NCBI RefSeq assembly: GCF_029227915.1
Contig: NC_079887.1
Coordinates: 22,999,650 to 23,063,649, forward strand
Length of the DNA: 64,000 nucleotides
DNA from: Hydractinia symbiolongicarpus
Taxonomy: Eukaryota > Cnidaria > Hydrozoa > Anthoathecata > Hydractiniidae
Direction: 5' to 3'
Under the pieces are notes generated by a model, which did not search any database, was not told where the DNA came from, and saw only the letters and a program-made list of their open reading frames with translations. Shown here one piece after another: positions 51,868 through 62,382 of this stretch. The position numbers were made by a program, and so were the translations under genes. Position 1 is the stretch's first letter. Each line of letters opens with the position of its first letter.

Positions 51868-53933
51868 ATGGAAAATCTAGTCAAAAGAATCGTGAGGGAC
51901 GAAATGCAGAATAAAGATGACCCTCCAAATAAAATAAAAAACAAACAAACAGAGACTCGACTTGGCAGCCTGTTGAAACGTATTCGTACCTCAAACTCTG
52001 CTGATGATGTTAAAAAGGAAGGTAAGGAGAAGCATGTTAATGTCAAGTGGAAACGTGCAGAATTGTTAAAAGGTACACACACAACTGTAACGCAAAAACA
52101 CGGTGGTGGCCACCGCTTTGTTGTTGTTAATGATTTCGATACTGTTGAATCAATCAAGGAAAAAGCCATCAACCATTATTTTCCTGAAGGAACAAACTTC
52201 TTTGGTGAAAGTCGAAATGATTGTGAAATTACCATTAGAGATGCATCTGGTGTTGCGATTGACGAATCACTAACCCTCAAGGACTGCTTGAAAAATCGAG
52301 GTGTCTATATAAGTAAATTTTACTTTGTTTTACACACAAAATATGGTTATTTTGATTCAACCGTATTCGAAACAGATGTGTGTTCTGTATGTTTTTGTCA
52401 AATGGTTGGTGGGATATGTAGAATCTGTTATCCTTCTGTATATCAGACAATAAGAAACATTGATCCATTAGCAGCATCAACCTCAATTCCCTCATCCAAT
52501 GACATAGTATTTTCATCGTCTGTAGAACAAAGTTCAATAATTGAAGCTGATCATGAACCTTCATCTGACCACCAAGGTTATTTTGGTAGTTCAAATGATC
52601 TCTTTCAAAATTCTGATCACCAACAAGATGATCTTTTGAATACAGATTCTGGCACTTCGCAGCATGAACCAACCGCACCTACACCAACTAACGAAGCACC
52701 AGTTACAGAAGTGCCAGCCGTACATGCATCAACATCAACCACAGAAGCAACCACAGAAACACCAGTCGTACATGCATCGACTACAGAAGCACCAGTTGTA
52801 CATGCATCAACCACAGAAACACCAGTCGTACATGCATCGACTACAGAAGCACCAGTTGTACATGCATCAACCACAGAAGCACCAGTCGTACATGCATCAA
52901 CCACAGAAACACAAGCCGTACATGCACCAACCATTGACCTCACAGAGAGTGACATAGAAAAGGAAGTTATTGTTCACCGTACAAATATTCGAGCTGATAT
53001 GGTGGAAGCATTCAAAACAATAACAGTACCTTAAAAAATCAAGTTTGTTGTTATAGATGCACGAGGAGAAAAAGAAACTGGTATTGGCATAGGGGTTGAT
53101 CGTGATATATATTCTTCTGTTTGGCAGGACATATTAGATGGATTGTGTGTAGGACATACAGAGCGTGTTCCATTTGTACGACATGATTTTTATTTAGATG
53201 AATGGAGTTCTATTGCTACGATATTGGTGAAAGGGTATTATGACACAAAGTATTTTCCTATGCAACTATGCAAGGCTTTTATTATGTATTGTTTGTTTGG
53301 TAATGTTCAAAATGACAATCTAATTCAATCTTTTTTGAATTATTTGACTTCAATGGAGTCGAAGATTGTTGATGATGCCCTCCATGGAAAAAACAATGGT
53401 TTATTTGAAGATGAAGAATTCCTGGATATTTTGGATCGATTTAATTGTAAAAGCCGTGTTACCATAATGAATGTGTATGGTGTGATATTAGAGATCGCAC
53501 GTCAAGAATTGATACAACGACCATATCTTATGGTTTGCTCTTGGACAAAGTCAATGAATGTTTTAATTTAGGAATTTAGCACTTTCAATGACATCAATTT
53601 GTTTTACAAAAAAATACTTCCAACTAATCGTAAAGTTGTTAAAATACTCAACGCTGAACCAAAAAATGCAGCTGAGAGGGAATGTTTTATTACCTGAAGC
53701 AGTTTATCCGTGGGTTGGATGAAATCGGACTTAAAACGTTCCTAAGATTTTGTACAGGTTCAGATGTATTGTTGGTTGAAAAATTAAGAGTAGAATTTGT
53801 ACCGTGTTCAACAGCAGCTAGGCGCCCGATTGCACACACATGTGCACCTATGTTGGAAATGCCTTCCTCGTATTCTAATTTTTGTGAATTCAGGGCAGAA
53901 ATGCCATCTAGTTGGAGCATGGACATTATATGA
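51868..53933 (+). pseudogene. IH2 HECT-like gene, lightly damaged
   Basis: ATG 51868 (MENLVKRIVRDEMQNK) follows an acceptor-like TTTTTTAG. An N-terminal block (GGGHRFVVVNDFDTVESIKE ... SLTLKDCLKNRGVYISKFYF) looks like a ubiquitin-type fold. A CxxC pair region (CSVCFC, CRICYP) follows, then an acidic linker and a Thr/Pro array of 10-residue units (PVVHASTTEA type, 52740-52925). The HECT N-lobe part has VIDARGEKETGIGIGVDRD, VPFVRHDFYLDEW and RQELIQRPYLMV. The C-lobe has FLRFCTGSDVLL and the catalytic HTCAPMLEMPSSY, Cys kept. Lesions are a stop at 53032, a stop at 53569 and a 1-base shift near 53690. It probably acted as an E3 ligase of the G2E3-like, transposon-amplified type. Confidence 0.8.
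52740..52925 (+). repeat. 30-bp coding minisatellite in the IH2 HECT gene
   Basis: Five to six units of 30 bp (GTACATGCATCAACCACAGA core) encode PVVHASTTE(A/T). Differences between units are mostly synonymous or alternate A/T. Confidence 0.9.
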
Positions 53934-54503
53934 ATACAAAACATATGGACTTTGAGATTTTTTGTTATCATTATATGTGTGAAATAACTTGAATATAAGT
54001 TTTTTATTTTGTTTATATTTCATGATCAAACGTAAACCGATAGATGAGCATTGAAAATTTTTAGCATATGTTCTCTCCTAAAATAATGTTGACATATAGT
54101 AGGCTCTAGTTCACCTGGTTACTGGTTAACCTGTTTTTTTTTTGCATTTCAAACTGAGGTACACTGATGTTCACAGCTATGTATACAGTTAAAAAGAGGA
54201 TTTATATAGCAGGATACATCTGATATAATATGTTATGTTCTATATGTTGCTTGATAGTATGGCACTTTTTGTTTGTATTTTGTTATTTTCAGAGGATCGA
54301 TAGTTGTGTTGAAAAAATGCTTTGTAACATTGAAGAACATTGAATTTTTCTTTGAAAGGTATGAAAAATGTCTTTTCAGTAGATATCCTCAGAAAGAACT
54401 CCACTTGCTGTGATTAACTGTTGAATAAAAAACATATAATGACACAAAAAACCCGGACTTAGAACAAAATAAAGATATACTGAAAAATACTATGTCGGAA
54501 ATA

Positions 54504-55715
54504 CTAACTATGTTCGGCAATTTTCTCAAACAGACGCAAATACAAATCAAATCCTTCTCTTATAGTTCCTGGGATAGTAAGTCCCTCATCGGTCATAATT
54601 TTTTGAGCGAATTCTTCAAATTCCGAGGAGAAATCGCGTGGAATTTGATCAGCGTCGATTGAGAACTCATCTACATCATCATTTGATATATTTTGGATGT
54701 GATCTTCACATTCGTAAAGATGCGGTAAAAAATACATTGTATCAGGTCGACCTGATGGTCCTGCATTTACGCTCTTTGAAATAAGATGTTGGTTCCACTC
54801 ATTACTAATATCTCGCAATTCACGGCGTAAAATACCAATAAAACAGAAGCGAAGACAATCGATTAGAACAGGGTCAGCTGGATCTAATATATCGAGGTCG
54901 ATCATATCTTTGAAGAATGCTTGCCACCAACCCATTCTTCCTTGACGTAACTTGGACCAATAAGCCTCGATACGTTGATTGTGTGGTGATCGAACGATAG
55001 AGAACGAAGTTAAAGCATTTTGGTCACCGATCAAGTCCCGAAGTAATATATGCACTGGTTGAATTAACGAGTGTTCTGTTCCATCATCAGCTTTGATCTT
55101 TTTCGGCACACCTTTTAAATTTTTGATGGCGTCTAAATAAAACTGCGCAATCAGTTCAGGCTTTTTGTTGGACGAAGATACTTCGAGCCAAATAATCCGT
55201 CTGGAGAATCCGTCTATGCACCCGTGTATACAAAATCCGTACGGCTTAAGTTTGTCGTGACCATCTATATGCCAGACGTAGTTTGGTCCGGGACTACAAT
55301 ATTTCCTCCTTCGTAATTTTCGTCTTCTTCTTTGCAGCACTTCTTCTGGGTTAATGCTCAAAACGGCTTTTCTTACGTCTTCTCGCCGAACTAGAATACC
55401 TTCAGTCCGCAAATGAGCCCATAATCGCCTATAACCGATGTTCGATCCGCTCCCAGCGATTTCATCTCTCACTGCATTATGCAATATATCATCGTCTACT
55501 CGTCGATTAAGCAAAGGTCGTCGAAAAAGCTTCAGTTTTTTCAAGTGCCTTTTAATGGTAGATAAGCTAACTTTTTTTCCATGCCGAGTATTTATAAATT
55601 CTTTGATTTCTAAGTAAGTGAATCCCTTTTCAAAGTACTTGGATATTAATTCATCTAAAGTAAGATTACCAGTATCATCACTAATACAAGGTAAACTTGG
55701 CAATGACAATGCCAT
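54504..55715 (-). CDS. IH2 rve-type DDE integrase (transposase)
   Basis: A full-length, undamaged frame; I start at ATG 55715 (MALSLPSLPC) because it aligns with the IH1 start, though the frame is open from ATG 55763. Numbering from 55763: HTH region at 45-80 (FTYLEIKEFINTRHGKKVSL), a second helical block with GYRRLWAHLR, then the rve core with D167 (YVWHIDGHDK), D226/D227 (KADDGTEH) and E266 (HNQRIEAYW). After it, WWQAFFKDMIDLDILDPADP and FSSEFEEFAQKIM mark a family-specific C-terminus. It is the likely transposase, acting on the TACGATGGCC ends. It is convergent with the HECT-like gene, about 570 bp between stops. It is the best active candidate in the window, along with the IH3 integrase. 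Confidence 0.9.
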   Translation of the reverse strand: MALSLPSLPCISDDTGNLTLDELISKYFEKGFTYLEIKEFINTRHGKKVSLSTIKRHLKKLKLFRRPLLNRRVDDDILHNAVRDEIAGSGSNIGYRRLWAHLRTEGILVRREDVRKAVLSINPEEVLQRRRRKLRRRKYCSPGPNYVWHIDGHDKLKPYGFCIHGCIDGFSRRIIWLEVSSSNKKPELIAQFYLDAIKNLKGVPKKIKADDGTEHSLIQPVHILLRDLIGDQNALTSFSIVRSPHNQRIEAYWSKLRQGRMGWWQAFFKDMIDLDILDPADPVLIDCLRFCFIGILRRELRDISNEWNQHLISKSVNAGPSGRPDTMYFLPHLYECEDHIQNISNDDVDEFSIDADQIPRDFSSEFEEFAQKIMTDEGLTIPGTIREGFDLYLRLFEKIAEHS

Positions 55716-56066
55716 ATCAACAGCAAGGCTGCGTGTGAAATGTCTCTCCGTTATTTCCTTCAAAATTTTTTTTATTTCTCTTCACAAAAAAAATATACTG
55801 AAGAGAACACAAATATACTGAAATTTAACACATTAAAAAACGCTGGAAATATTTAAATATGGTGTAGATAAATACAAAAAAAGCTCTGAAGTGAAATAGA
55901 AAATCGGTGAAAATAAGAACTAAAAGGCTGAAGAGAATTAGAAAACTGGTGAAGGGAATTCACAAAATGCAGAAGAGAAATAGAAAACTGGTGAAGGGAA
56001 TTCACAAAATGCAGAAGAGAAGTAATAAAAAGCCAAGAAGTGAAGTGACACCTGAGGGCCATCGTA

Positions 56067-56072
56067 ATAGGA
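56067..56072. repeat. 6-bp target-site duplication of IH2 (right)
   Basis: ATAGGA, exact copy of 51050-51055. Confidence 0.85.
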
Positions 56073-56152
56073 AGAACATAGTTTTGCTACACGAACTTGT
56101 TTATATTGTTAACACTTTACTATACACTGCCAGAGACTATAAAAATGTAAAT

Positions 56153-56174
56153 GGGGGGGGGGGGGGGGGGGGGG
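56153..56174. repeat. G22 homopolymer tract
   Basis: Twenty-two consecutive G, followed by TTAGATTTTCTTATTTGG and two copies of a 32-bp unit containing GGTATTTGTGGTGTTACGCT. It may mark the end of a mobile element. Confidence 0.95.
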
Positions 56175-56199
56175 TTAGATTTTCTTATTTGGTATTTGT

Positions 56200-57039
56200 G
56201 GTGTTACGCTCACGCATATCTGGTATTTGTGGTGTTACGCTCACGCATATTACCCCAGTTACGACAGGCTGGTACTGTCATTAGGCAGGTCCACAGCAAC
56301 AAATATCTGTGTAAGGCAGAGTGTTGGAGCTCCGTAACACATGTGGAAAGCTACAGCTAGGGTCACAAGTCCTGGCACACAAATAATTGTTAGTGAGGCA
56401 GTTCTTTCGGCGGATAGTCAGCTCAATTTCAAAAGAATTTTGGGTTTGCATAAGACTGGTCGAGCTGGCTTAGGGCTCTTAGACCACAAAAATATACCAA
56501 CAAATCATTGTTGGTATATTAACCAATATTATTGAAGAAAATGAAGAAGATATTTACCATGCCAGAGCTGTACAGTTGCATTTGCAAGGCAATTGGACGA
56601 AATGGTGCTCTTATGTGAAAAATGATTTATCTTGGAGAACAATTCTTTCACTGCCACAATGTCTAACTTCCTTTTGTATAGGGGCAACCTACGACACCCT
56701 TCCCTCTCCAACCAATCTTGTGAGATGGGGAATTGAGAAAGACAAAAGTTGCATTCTGTGCAAATGTCTCTCACATATTGGGTGCCTGTAGGACCTCCCT
56801 TATGCAGGGTAGATACACATACCGTCATGACTCGGTTTTAATAGTTTTGGTTAAGGCATTAAAAGAGTTTTTGGTATCATATGAACCTCTTAAGCTTTCC
56901 AAGTGCAACTAAGAAGAGGCATACAAAGTGTCCAGGCCTTCTTCACCTTGCTCCCGATTGGAAAATACTGTCAGATTTAGATTCCGTTTTAGTTGTTCCA
57001 CCATACATTGCAATAACACAACTACGCCCAGACGTGTTA
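56200..57039 (+). pseudogene. RT-USP retrotransposon fragment (post-RT to pre-endonuclease)
   Basis: The fragment starts with a tail-like block shared with 33955-34030, then coding text LGLHKTGRAGLGLLDHKN, LQGNWTKWCSYVKNDLSWRT, GATYDTLPSPTNLVRWGIEK and SCILCKCLSHIGC (CCHC knuckle), then after frame breaks HLAPDWKILSDLDSVLVVPP and YIAITQLRPDVLL. These match residues about 690-885 of the full ORF. It stops at TTAA 57040, where the Kolobok-like element begins; the fragment at 40.5 kb continues past that point (ISSSSKTVIMVELTCP), showing what was interrupted. Dead copy, closest to the 40.2-kb fragment. Confidence 0.8.
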
Positions 57040-57043
57040 TTAA
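57040..57043. repeat. TTAA insertion site of the Kolobok-like element
   Basis: The retrotransposon sequence GTGTTATTAATA, seen intact at 40515, is interrupted here right after TTAA, the target preferred by Kolobok transposons. Confidence 0.65.
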
Positions 57044-57173
57044 TACGGAGTGTATATTCGTACGCACTTTATTATAGTGCGTACATATATGTTCATCCGC
57101 TATTCGTACGTAATATATGATACGATATTTACAATTGTTAAAGTGCGTACGCAACGACACGAGGTGGGAACAG

Positions 57174-58715
57174 TCAAGATAAACATAAAGAACGCGAAGC
57201 TGATTGAATGCTATATGTCATTGTCAAATAAGTTTTACATTTGATTTGATGGCTTCCTCTGCAGTAACGGGAAATCCAATGTTTTGTGTTAGGTGCTTTC
57301 TTTAAAAGCACACACGATAAATGGTACCAATGCAGACATCTGTCACACTGTATTGATGTTTCTTCTTTAACATCAAACGTCTTGAAACAGCCGTTGCAAG
57401 AATAGGGCGATGATTTGTTTTTTGAAAAAGTGTTGATTACGCAAGTCGCAGCTTTCCATCCCGATGGCGAGAAGTACCTTTTGATGAGATTGAAATTAAA
57501 ATCATCACCGATTCCAGGATGCTGAACTTCTTTCTCTTGTACCATGGCATGGCTAATCAGGCATTCTTCTTGGATAGCCAGGTCAGCATTCTTTTGCGAA
57601 GTGAACCACGACAGCATCTCTTTGAAAAAATGGGCATTAAAAGAATTAAAACAAGGAAAAAAGAAGTCCTCGTTTTAAACTTATTTTATAACATCACAAA
57701 ACATATAGCAAGTATGTTTAGATTTAAAATTACCTCTTTCCTTTTCTTTCAGGTGCATTCGAACGAAAGGAATTGGACCAGCAGACTTTTTGAATTTGGG
57801 AAGTCCAATCGTTCACGTTGAGTCACCACTTGGTTTGCCACGTTTTCTTGATTGCGTTGGTAGCTTTTTGTCTGCCACAGTAAGAACTAAAAAAACATTA
57901 AACAACGAAAAACGGGTATAAATTTGCGTGAATCATAGTATTTGTGAGCAACTTTTCCGATTTGCATGGAGCAGTTACTATGTATTTTCCTACTATCCAC
58001 CTCTTGTCCATCTTTATGCAAGGAGAAATTTTCCATATTTTTCTTTGCTTCGACGCTTTTCGCTTTCAACTTAAAAACCTTAACGTAATCAGTTATCCCT
58101 CCTTCATCCAAATACACCTCTGACTCTTGTCGACCACACCCAAACACATTTATGTATACTTGAACAAAGCATTCTGGCAGGAAAACCTTCGTACGATAAT
58201 CAAGAGAACATTGAGGAATGTTGACATCGTTCGCTGTAAGATGGCACAACGTTTCAATTTGATCGTCGTTGAGTGCCCCGCAATCAAAATATTGACTTAG
58301 ATGTGTCCGTCCAATTTCCGATTCTTCTCTCTTTATGTTGAAAAAGACTTTGTGTCGCCAGTTTTCTCTTTCTCCGTTCATTATTTTTGACAAATGTTGT
58401 CCAATGCATTGATTTTTGTATATATCTGATAGTGTGTCTCGATCGATGTTCATGATGACATTATCCATCTCCTTAATCTTCTTTTCTCTCTCTCGTTCCA
58501 ATCTCTCCTTTTCTGAATCTTCATCATCCGATTCGTCTGAAGTTCAAAAAATAATTTTTACAACTGTATTAATTAAAAAATGGCATAGGGCCATATTGGA
58601 CATCACATACCCATGACAGTATCTTGTACATCAGATTTTGCGGGTGTATCATTTTCAATATCTTGTACATCAGATTTTCCAGGTGTATCATTTTCGATAT
58701 CGTGAGACGACGCTA
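57174..58715 (-). CDS. PHD-finger companion gene of the Kolobok-like element
   Basis: Exon pieces on minus: about 58713-58615 (two copies of DIENDTPGKSDVQ), then 58540-57890 (DESDDEDSEKERLERERE coiled coil, DRDTLSDIYKNQCIGQHLSK, FFNIKREESEIGRTHLSQYF), then about 57875-57740 (KLPTQSRKRGKPSGDST, then TIGLPKFKKSAGPIPFVR) and 57620-57174. The last has the helical block LSWFTSQKNADLAIQEECLI, FNFNLIKRYFSPSGWKAATC and a PHD finger (CNGCFKTFDVKEETSIQCDR ... HWYHLSCVLLKKAP). This order matches PHD proteins found beside cnidarian transposases. The third piece has one stop, so the gene may be damaged. Splicing details are tentative. The role is unknown; PHD fingers read histone tails. Confidence 0.55.
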
Positions 58716-58771
58716 TAAGAGATAAAATGATATATTCATGACACTGGCAATTGTAACACTATAATTCTACA

Positions 58772-59930
58772 GCTTTCAATCAAGTCGTCACGGAAAATTC
58801 AAGTACAAACCAACTTGGGCTAACAATTGATCTTTGTTCTAATGAAAATGAGGTAAGAATATAAATCCTGGAAACAAGGTTGGTGACATTGAAAGATGTA
58901 TCCAAGTATAATTTTTTGTTTTAATTTTGTGTTGTATTAGAAACGCCGTTTCAAATGTTGCAGCTCAAACAGGATGTGAAGAACGAAATGATTTTAGCGC
59001 CCAATTCCCAGAGATATATTCACCAGATACCTGTCAACTGGACCCCACTAACAAATTAAAGGTTAAAGCTACGTCAACTCCCAAAAAGAACATTTTTGAA
59101 GTAAATAATGTAAACATTTTGGAAACTACCACAGATATATCTATCACTTCTCTATCGCTTACAGCAGACAGTAGTCAGTTAGAAGACGCCATTGAGGAGG
59201 ATAAAGAATATGTGCCTGGTAATTGCTCAACTGAAGACGACATGGAGGAGGATGAAATAGATCTTATAAAAGCAAAAAAGTTTGTAGTTTACGAAAGCAT
59301 GTTGGAACAACTATTTAGTTTTGTTCGATGTCCTGAATGCAACTCCTCAGTCACCGTTGAAAAAAGCCATGTCGGCACAAGTATGCATTGTAAATTCACA
59401 TGTTTGCTGCACACTCATGTCTTCAAATGGAATACCCAGCCTCTACTCGGGAAACTACCAGCATTTAATTTGCTATTGTCTGCGACAATTTTCTTTTCTG
59501 GTGAAACATATGATAGGATACGAAAGCCATTAGAATTTGCTGGAATGAATTTCATCAATCACACAACATTTTATTCTATACAGAGAACACTTGTTATTCC
59601 CACTGTCAACAATCAATTCCAAGAATGCATCAAAGAAGCGCGTCTTGAATCAAATGGTACGGACAACGCCATTCTTGGTGATGGAAGATTTGATTCACCT
59701 GGTAAATCAGCAAAATATTGTACTTATTCGTGCCAGTCTCCTACAACAAAAAAAATCATTGCCACCTCAACTATACAAGTTTCTAAGGGAAAAGGTTCGG
59801 CACCACTCGAATTACAGCTTGCTGAATTAGAGGAAGATGGATACAAAGTTAATACTGTAGCTACCGACTGCAATAGGCAACTTGCAAAATGGATGCGTGT
59901 AGAAAGGAACGATATCAGCCATAAATTTTG
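58772..59930 (+). pseudogene. Kolobok-type transposase, cut by H2
   Basis: An exon at 58772-58855 (between TCTACAG and GTAAGA) splices to one from about 58940. The latter is acidic first (EEDKEYVPGNCSTEDDMEED), then has a zinc ribbon VRCPECNSSVTVEKSHVG, the helical block LPAFNLLLSATIFFSGETYD, and the transposase core with catalytic Asp in NAILGDGRFDSPGKSAKYCT and VNTVATDCNRQLAKWMR. It is cut after ERNDISHKF, exactly before the usual next Asp block of Kolobok enzymes, by the H2 end at 59931; the following open codons are H2 sequence. Intact up to that point. Confidence 0.8.
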
Positions 59931-60018
59931 CATCCTCGTCCCCAGGGTCTTGTGGCCCCTGAGCTGAGTTATTTCGGAGTGGCCAACAATAACCCTGGAA
60001 CAGGCTGGTCATGTGACA

Positions 60019-60049
60019 CAAAAATGCCCAGATATACTGGGCATTTTTG
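60019..60049. repeat. Subterminal hairpin of H2
   Basis: Perfect 13-bp stem CAAAAATGCCCAG / CTGGGCATTTTTG with loop ATATA. It occupies the same place as the H1 hairpin (43669-43693) with different stem bases. Confidence 0.8.
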
Positions 60050-60137
60050 AAATTCCAGAGATAATGAGATGCAAATTTGACGCTCGTCTCAAGCTTTAAC
60101 AGAGACGCATTAATACAAGCGAGATAGGAGCCAAAAG

Positions 60138-62109
60138 ATGGATGTGTTGAAACGTTTGGATTTTGTATTTAATTTGCACGAAGGTTTTCCTTGCGCTCTT
60201 TTAAAGGGCAGGGATGTTGTAGCTGTCCTTCCTACGGGTTATGGAAAGTCGTTAATTTTTCAACTTCTTCCTGACGTTATACCACAAAAAAGTACAAGGA
60301 ATATCGTTATTGTAGTGTGTCCTTTATCTTCAATTATAGAAGACCAAGTGCAGTTTTTAAACAGTGTTGGTATTTCAGCAATGTCACTTCATTGCAATAA
60401 TAGTTCCACAAGCTCTTATGAAAGTTTGTTTGCCGAAATGAAAACTCATGAAGAAATCAATATATCAAAAAAGGTGCAAGAAGATATTAAGAGGATATAA
60501 ATCTACTCTTCGCTCATCCAGAGGCAATACTTTCCGAGCAACGCAGAAATTTATTAAAGTCAACTGTGTATCAAGATAATGTATTTGGAATTGTTATTGA
60601 CGAGGCCCATTGTGTAGAATGTTGGTAAGTATAAATATACTGTTTTTTTCTTCTCATATATATATTTAAGAACAAGTTAGCTACATCTTAGAAACATTTT
60701 TGACTAAGTTAAAGTAATTTACAATGTTATGACTAGCTATGTGTACTGTATTGTGGAAAACCTAAAGTAGATAAGCTACCTGCAACTCTGCAGTTCGGGT
60801 GCAAGCCCTCTTGGGTTTTTGTACAATAGCTGGTCATGTCATTAAATTACCTCGAATAGCTAGCTATACATATGGAGTCAAAAAAAACTATTCATTTCAT
60901 TTTGATTTTACGTTTCGATTATTTCTTTGTCAGGTTGACAAAGAAAATAATTAATAAAAAATATATAACAAAATAAATTAATAAGATGCTGCTCTAAAAA
61001 GGACTATGTACTTTTATATAACAAAAAATTAACCAATAAAATATCTAAATATACATTTCAGGGGAGAAGAATTTAGAAAAGATTTTAAAGAACTTTCCAC
61101 AGTGCGCACTTATTTTCCAAAAGCATCTATGTTAGCCCTTACTGCAACTGCCTCACCTCATCATATAACAAGTTTAGTGAAGTCATTGAATATGTCAACA
61201 GCAAAAGTTATCAGAGTAAATCCCAACCGCAAAAACATATTTCTTGACAAAAAGATCCGCAAAAGTAATGCTTCTGGATTCGAAAGCTATGAGAATATAT
61301 TGTTACCTATAGCAAATTCATTAAATTCAGTAAGAGAACAATTTCCAATGACAATCATTTATATGAAATTAAAATATTGTGGTCTTGCCTTTAATCTATT
61401 TGAAAGAATTTTAAGCACATTTCAATATGTGGGATTTGAAAAAACACCATCTAGTCGTTTGTTTTGTCAATACCATGCACCGCAGACAAAAGCTATGAAA
61501 CAAATTATCATAAAGGAAATTTCTAAGAAGAACTCACGGATCAGAGTTATCTTTGCTACCACTGCGCTCGGAATGGGTGTTAATATTCCACATGTACAAA
61601 ATGTTTACCACATTACCCCACCCAGCAATCTTGAAGCTTATGTTCAAGAAATAGGACGAGCTGGCAGAAGTGAGCAACCTACAACAGCTTTTTTGTTTTA
61701 CAATAATTCCGATGTTTCGGCAAATAAAACAAATGTGGATAAAAATATGAAATTGTACTGCCAGACATCAACTTGCCTAAGGGAGCATATTCAAAAACAT
61801 TTTGGTTTCAAGCACGAACTTCAAGAAAAATGTTGTTCAATCTGTGAAAAAGTGGAATTTGTAGAAAAACCAACCACTGTAAGAACTCGTTTAACAGCAA
61901 AATTAAGAAATGAATTAAATAAGGAACTATGTATGGCCCTATCCAACATTAGTGAAGAAAATTCGATATTTTTGTTTGGGACTCCCAAAGAGCTTGCCAC
62001 TGACATTTGTTACACAAGCTCACAATCAAATACAGGTGCCCCTGATTTATCCATGTTAGATGAGAAAATTGCTAAAAAAGTTCAAAATATTTTGTCAAAG
62101 TATTTTTGA
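60138..62109 (+). pseudogene. RecQ-like helicase of H2 (one frame break)
   Basis: ATG 60138 (MDVLKRLDFVFNLHEG). Motif I is AVLPTGYGKSLIFQLLPD, followed by VVCPLSSIIEDQ. A frame break lies near 60490; the next frame gives NLLFAHPEAILSEQRRN and motif II VIDEAHCVECW, with a donor at 60625. The intron ends at 61061 and the next exon gives GEEFRKDFKEL, motif III MLALTATASPHH, then RVIFATTALGMGVNIP (motif V) and YVQEIGRAGRSEQ (motif VI with the Arg fingers). A Cys-rich C-terminal region (CQTSTCLREHI ... CCSICEK) recalls the zinc-binding part of RecQ. About 510 residues, without HRDC. It would unwind DNA 3' to 5', perhaps during transposition or replication of the element. Only one lesion is seen, which might instead be an unrecognised intron. 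Confidence 0.85.
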
Positions 62110-62382
62110 GAAAATACATATACACTTTGTTTCATAAAAATACCAAAAGTCTTCCTACAGAGGTCAGTAAAGTATTATATTGTTTAAAGAAGAGTATGAC
62201 CAGCCTTTTATATCTATGCTTTATGAAAAGAGTGTATATATATATTTTTTTGATACTAGTTTCACGCAACAAACTGTCCAAAAATTTGAAATAAAAACAT
62301 ATATATAGAGAGTAAAAGTTTAGTAAAATATATAAAGTAGAAAAAAACCCATCCAAAACCATCACAAATAACTTATATACTT

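Larger units (their letters stand above)
51056..56066. mobile_element. IH2: integrase-HECT transposon, best-preserved copy
   Basis: A 5,011-bp element with TIRs TACGATGGCCCTCAGGTGTC followed by ACTTCACTTC at the left and the exact inverse at the right (ending 56066). TSD is ATAGGA on both sides. Subterminal arrays follow each end (CCCTTC / GAAGGG-containing units of about 20-25 bp, 51100-51300 and 55870-56040). It encodes a long plus-strand HECT-like gene and a convergent minus-strand integrase. The terminal 12 bases match IH1 (TAYGATGGCCCT), so the two are one family; IH3 shares only TAYG and the gene pair. Confidence 0.92.

Noticed and set aside
59931-59967. C-terminal extension ILVPRVLWPLS of the Kolobok transposase
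   Set aside because: These codons are the terminus of H2 read by chance after the insertion point.
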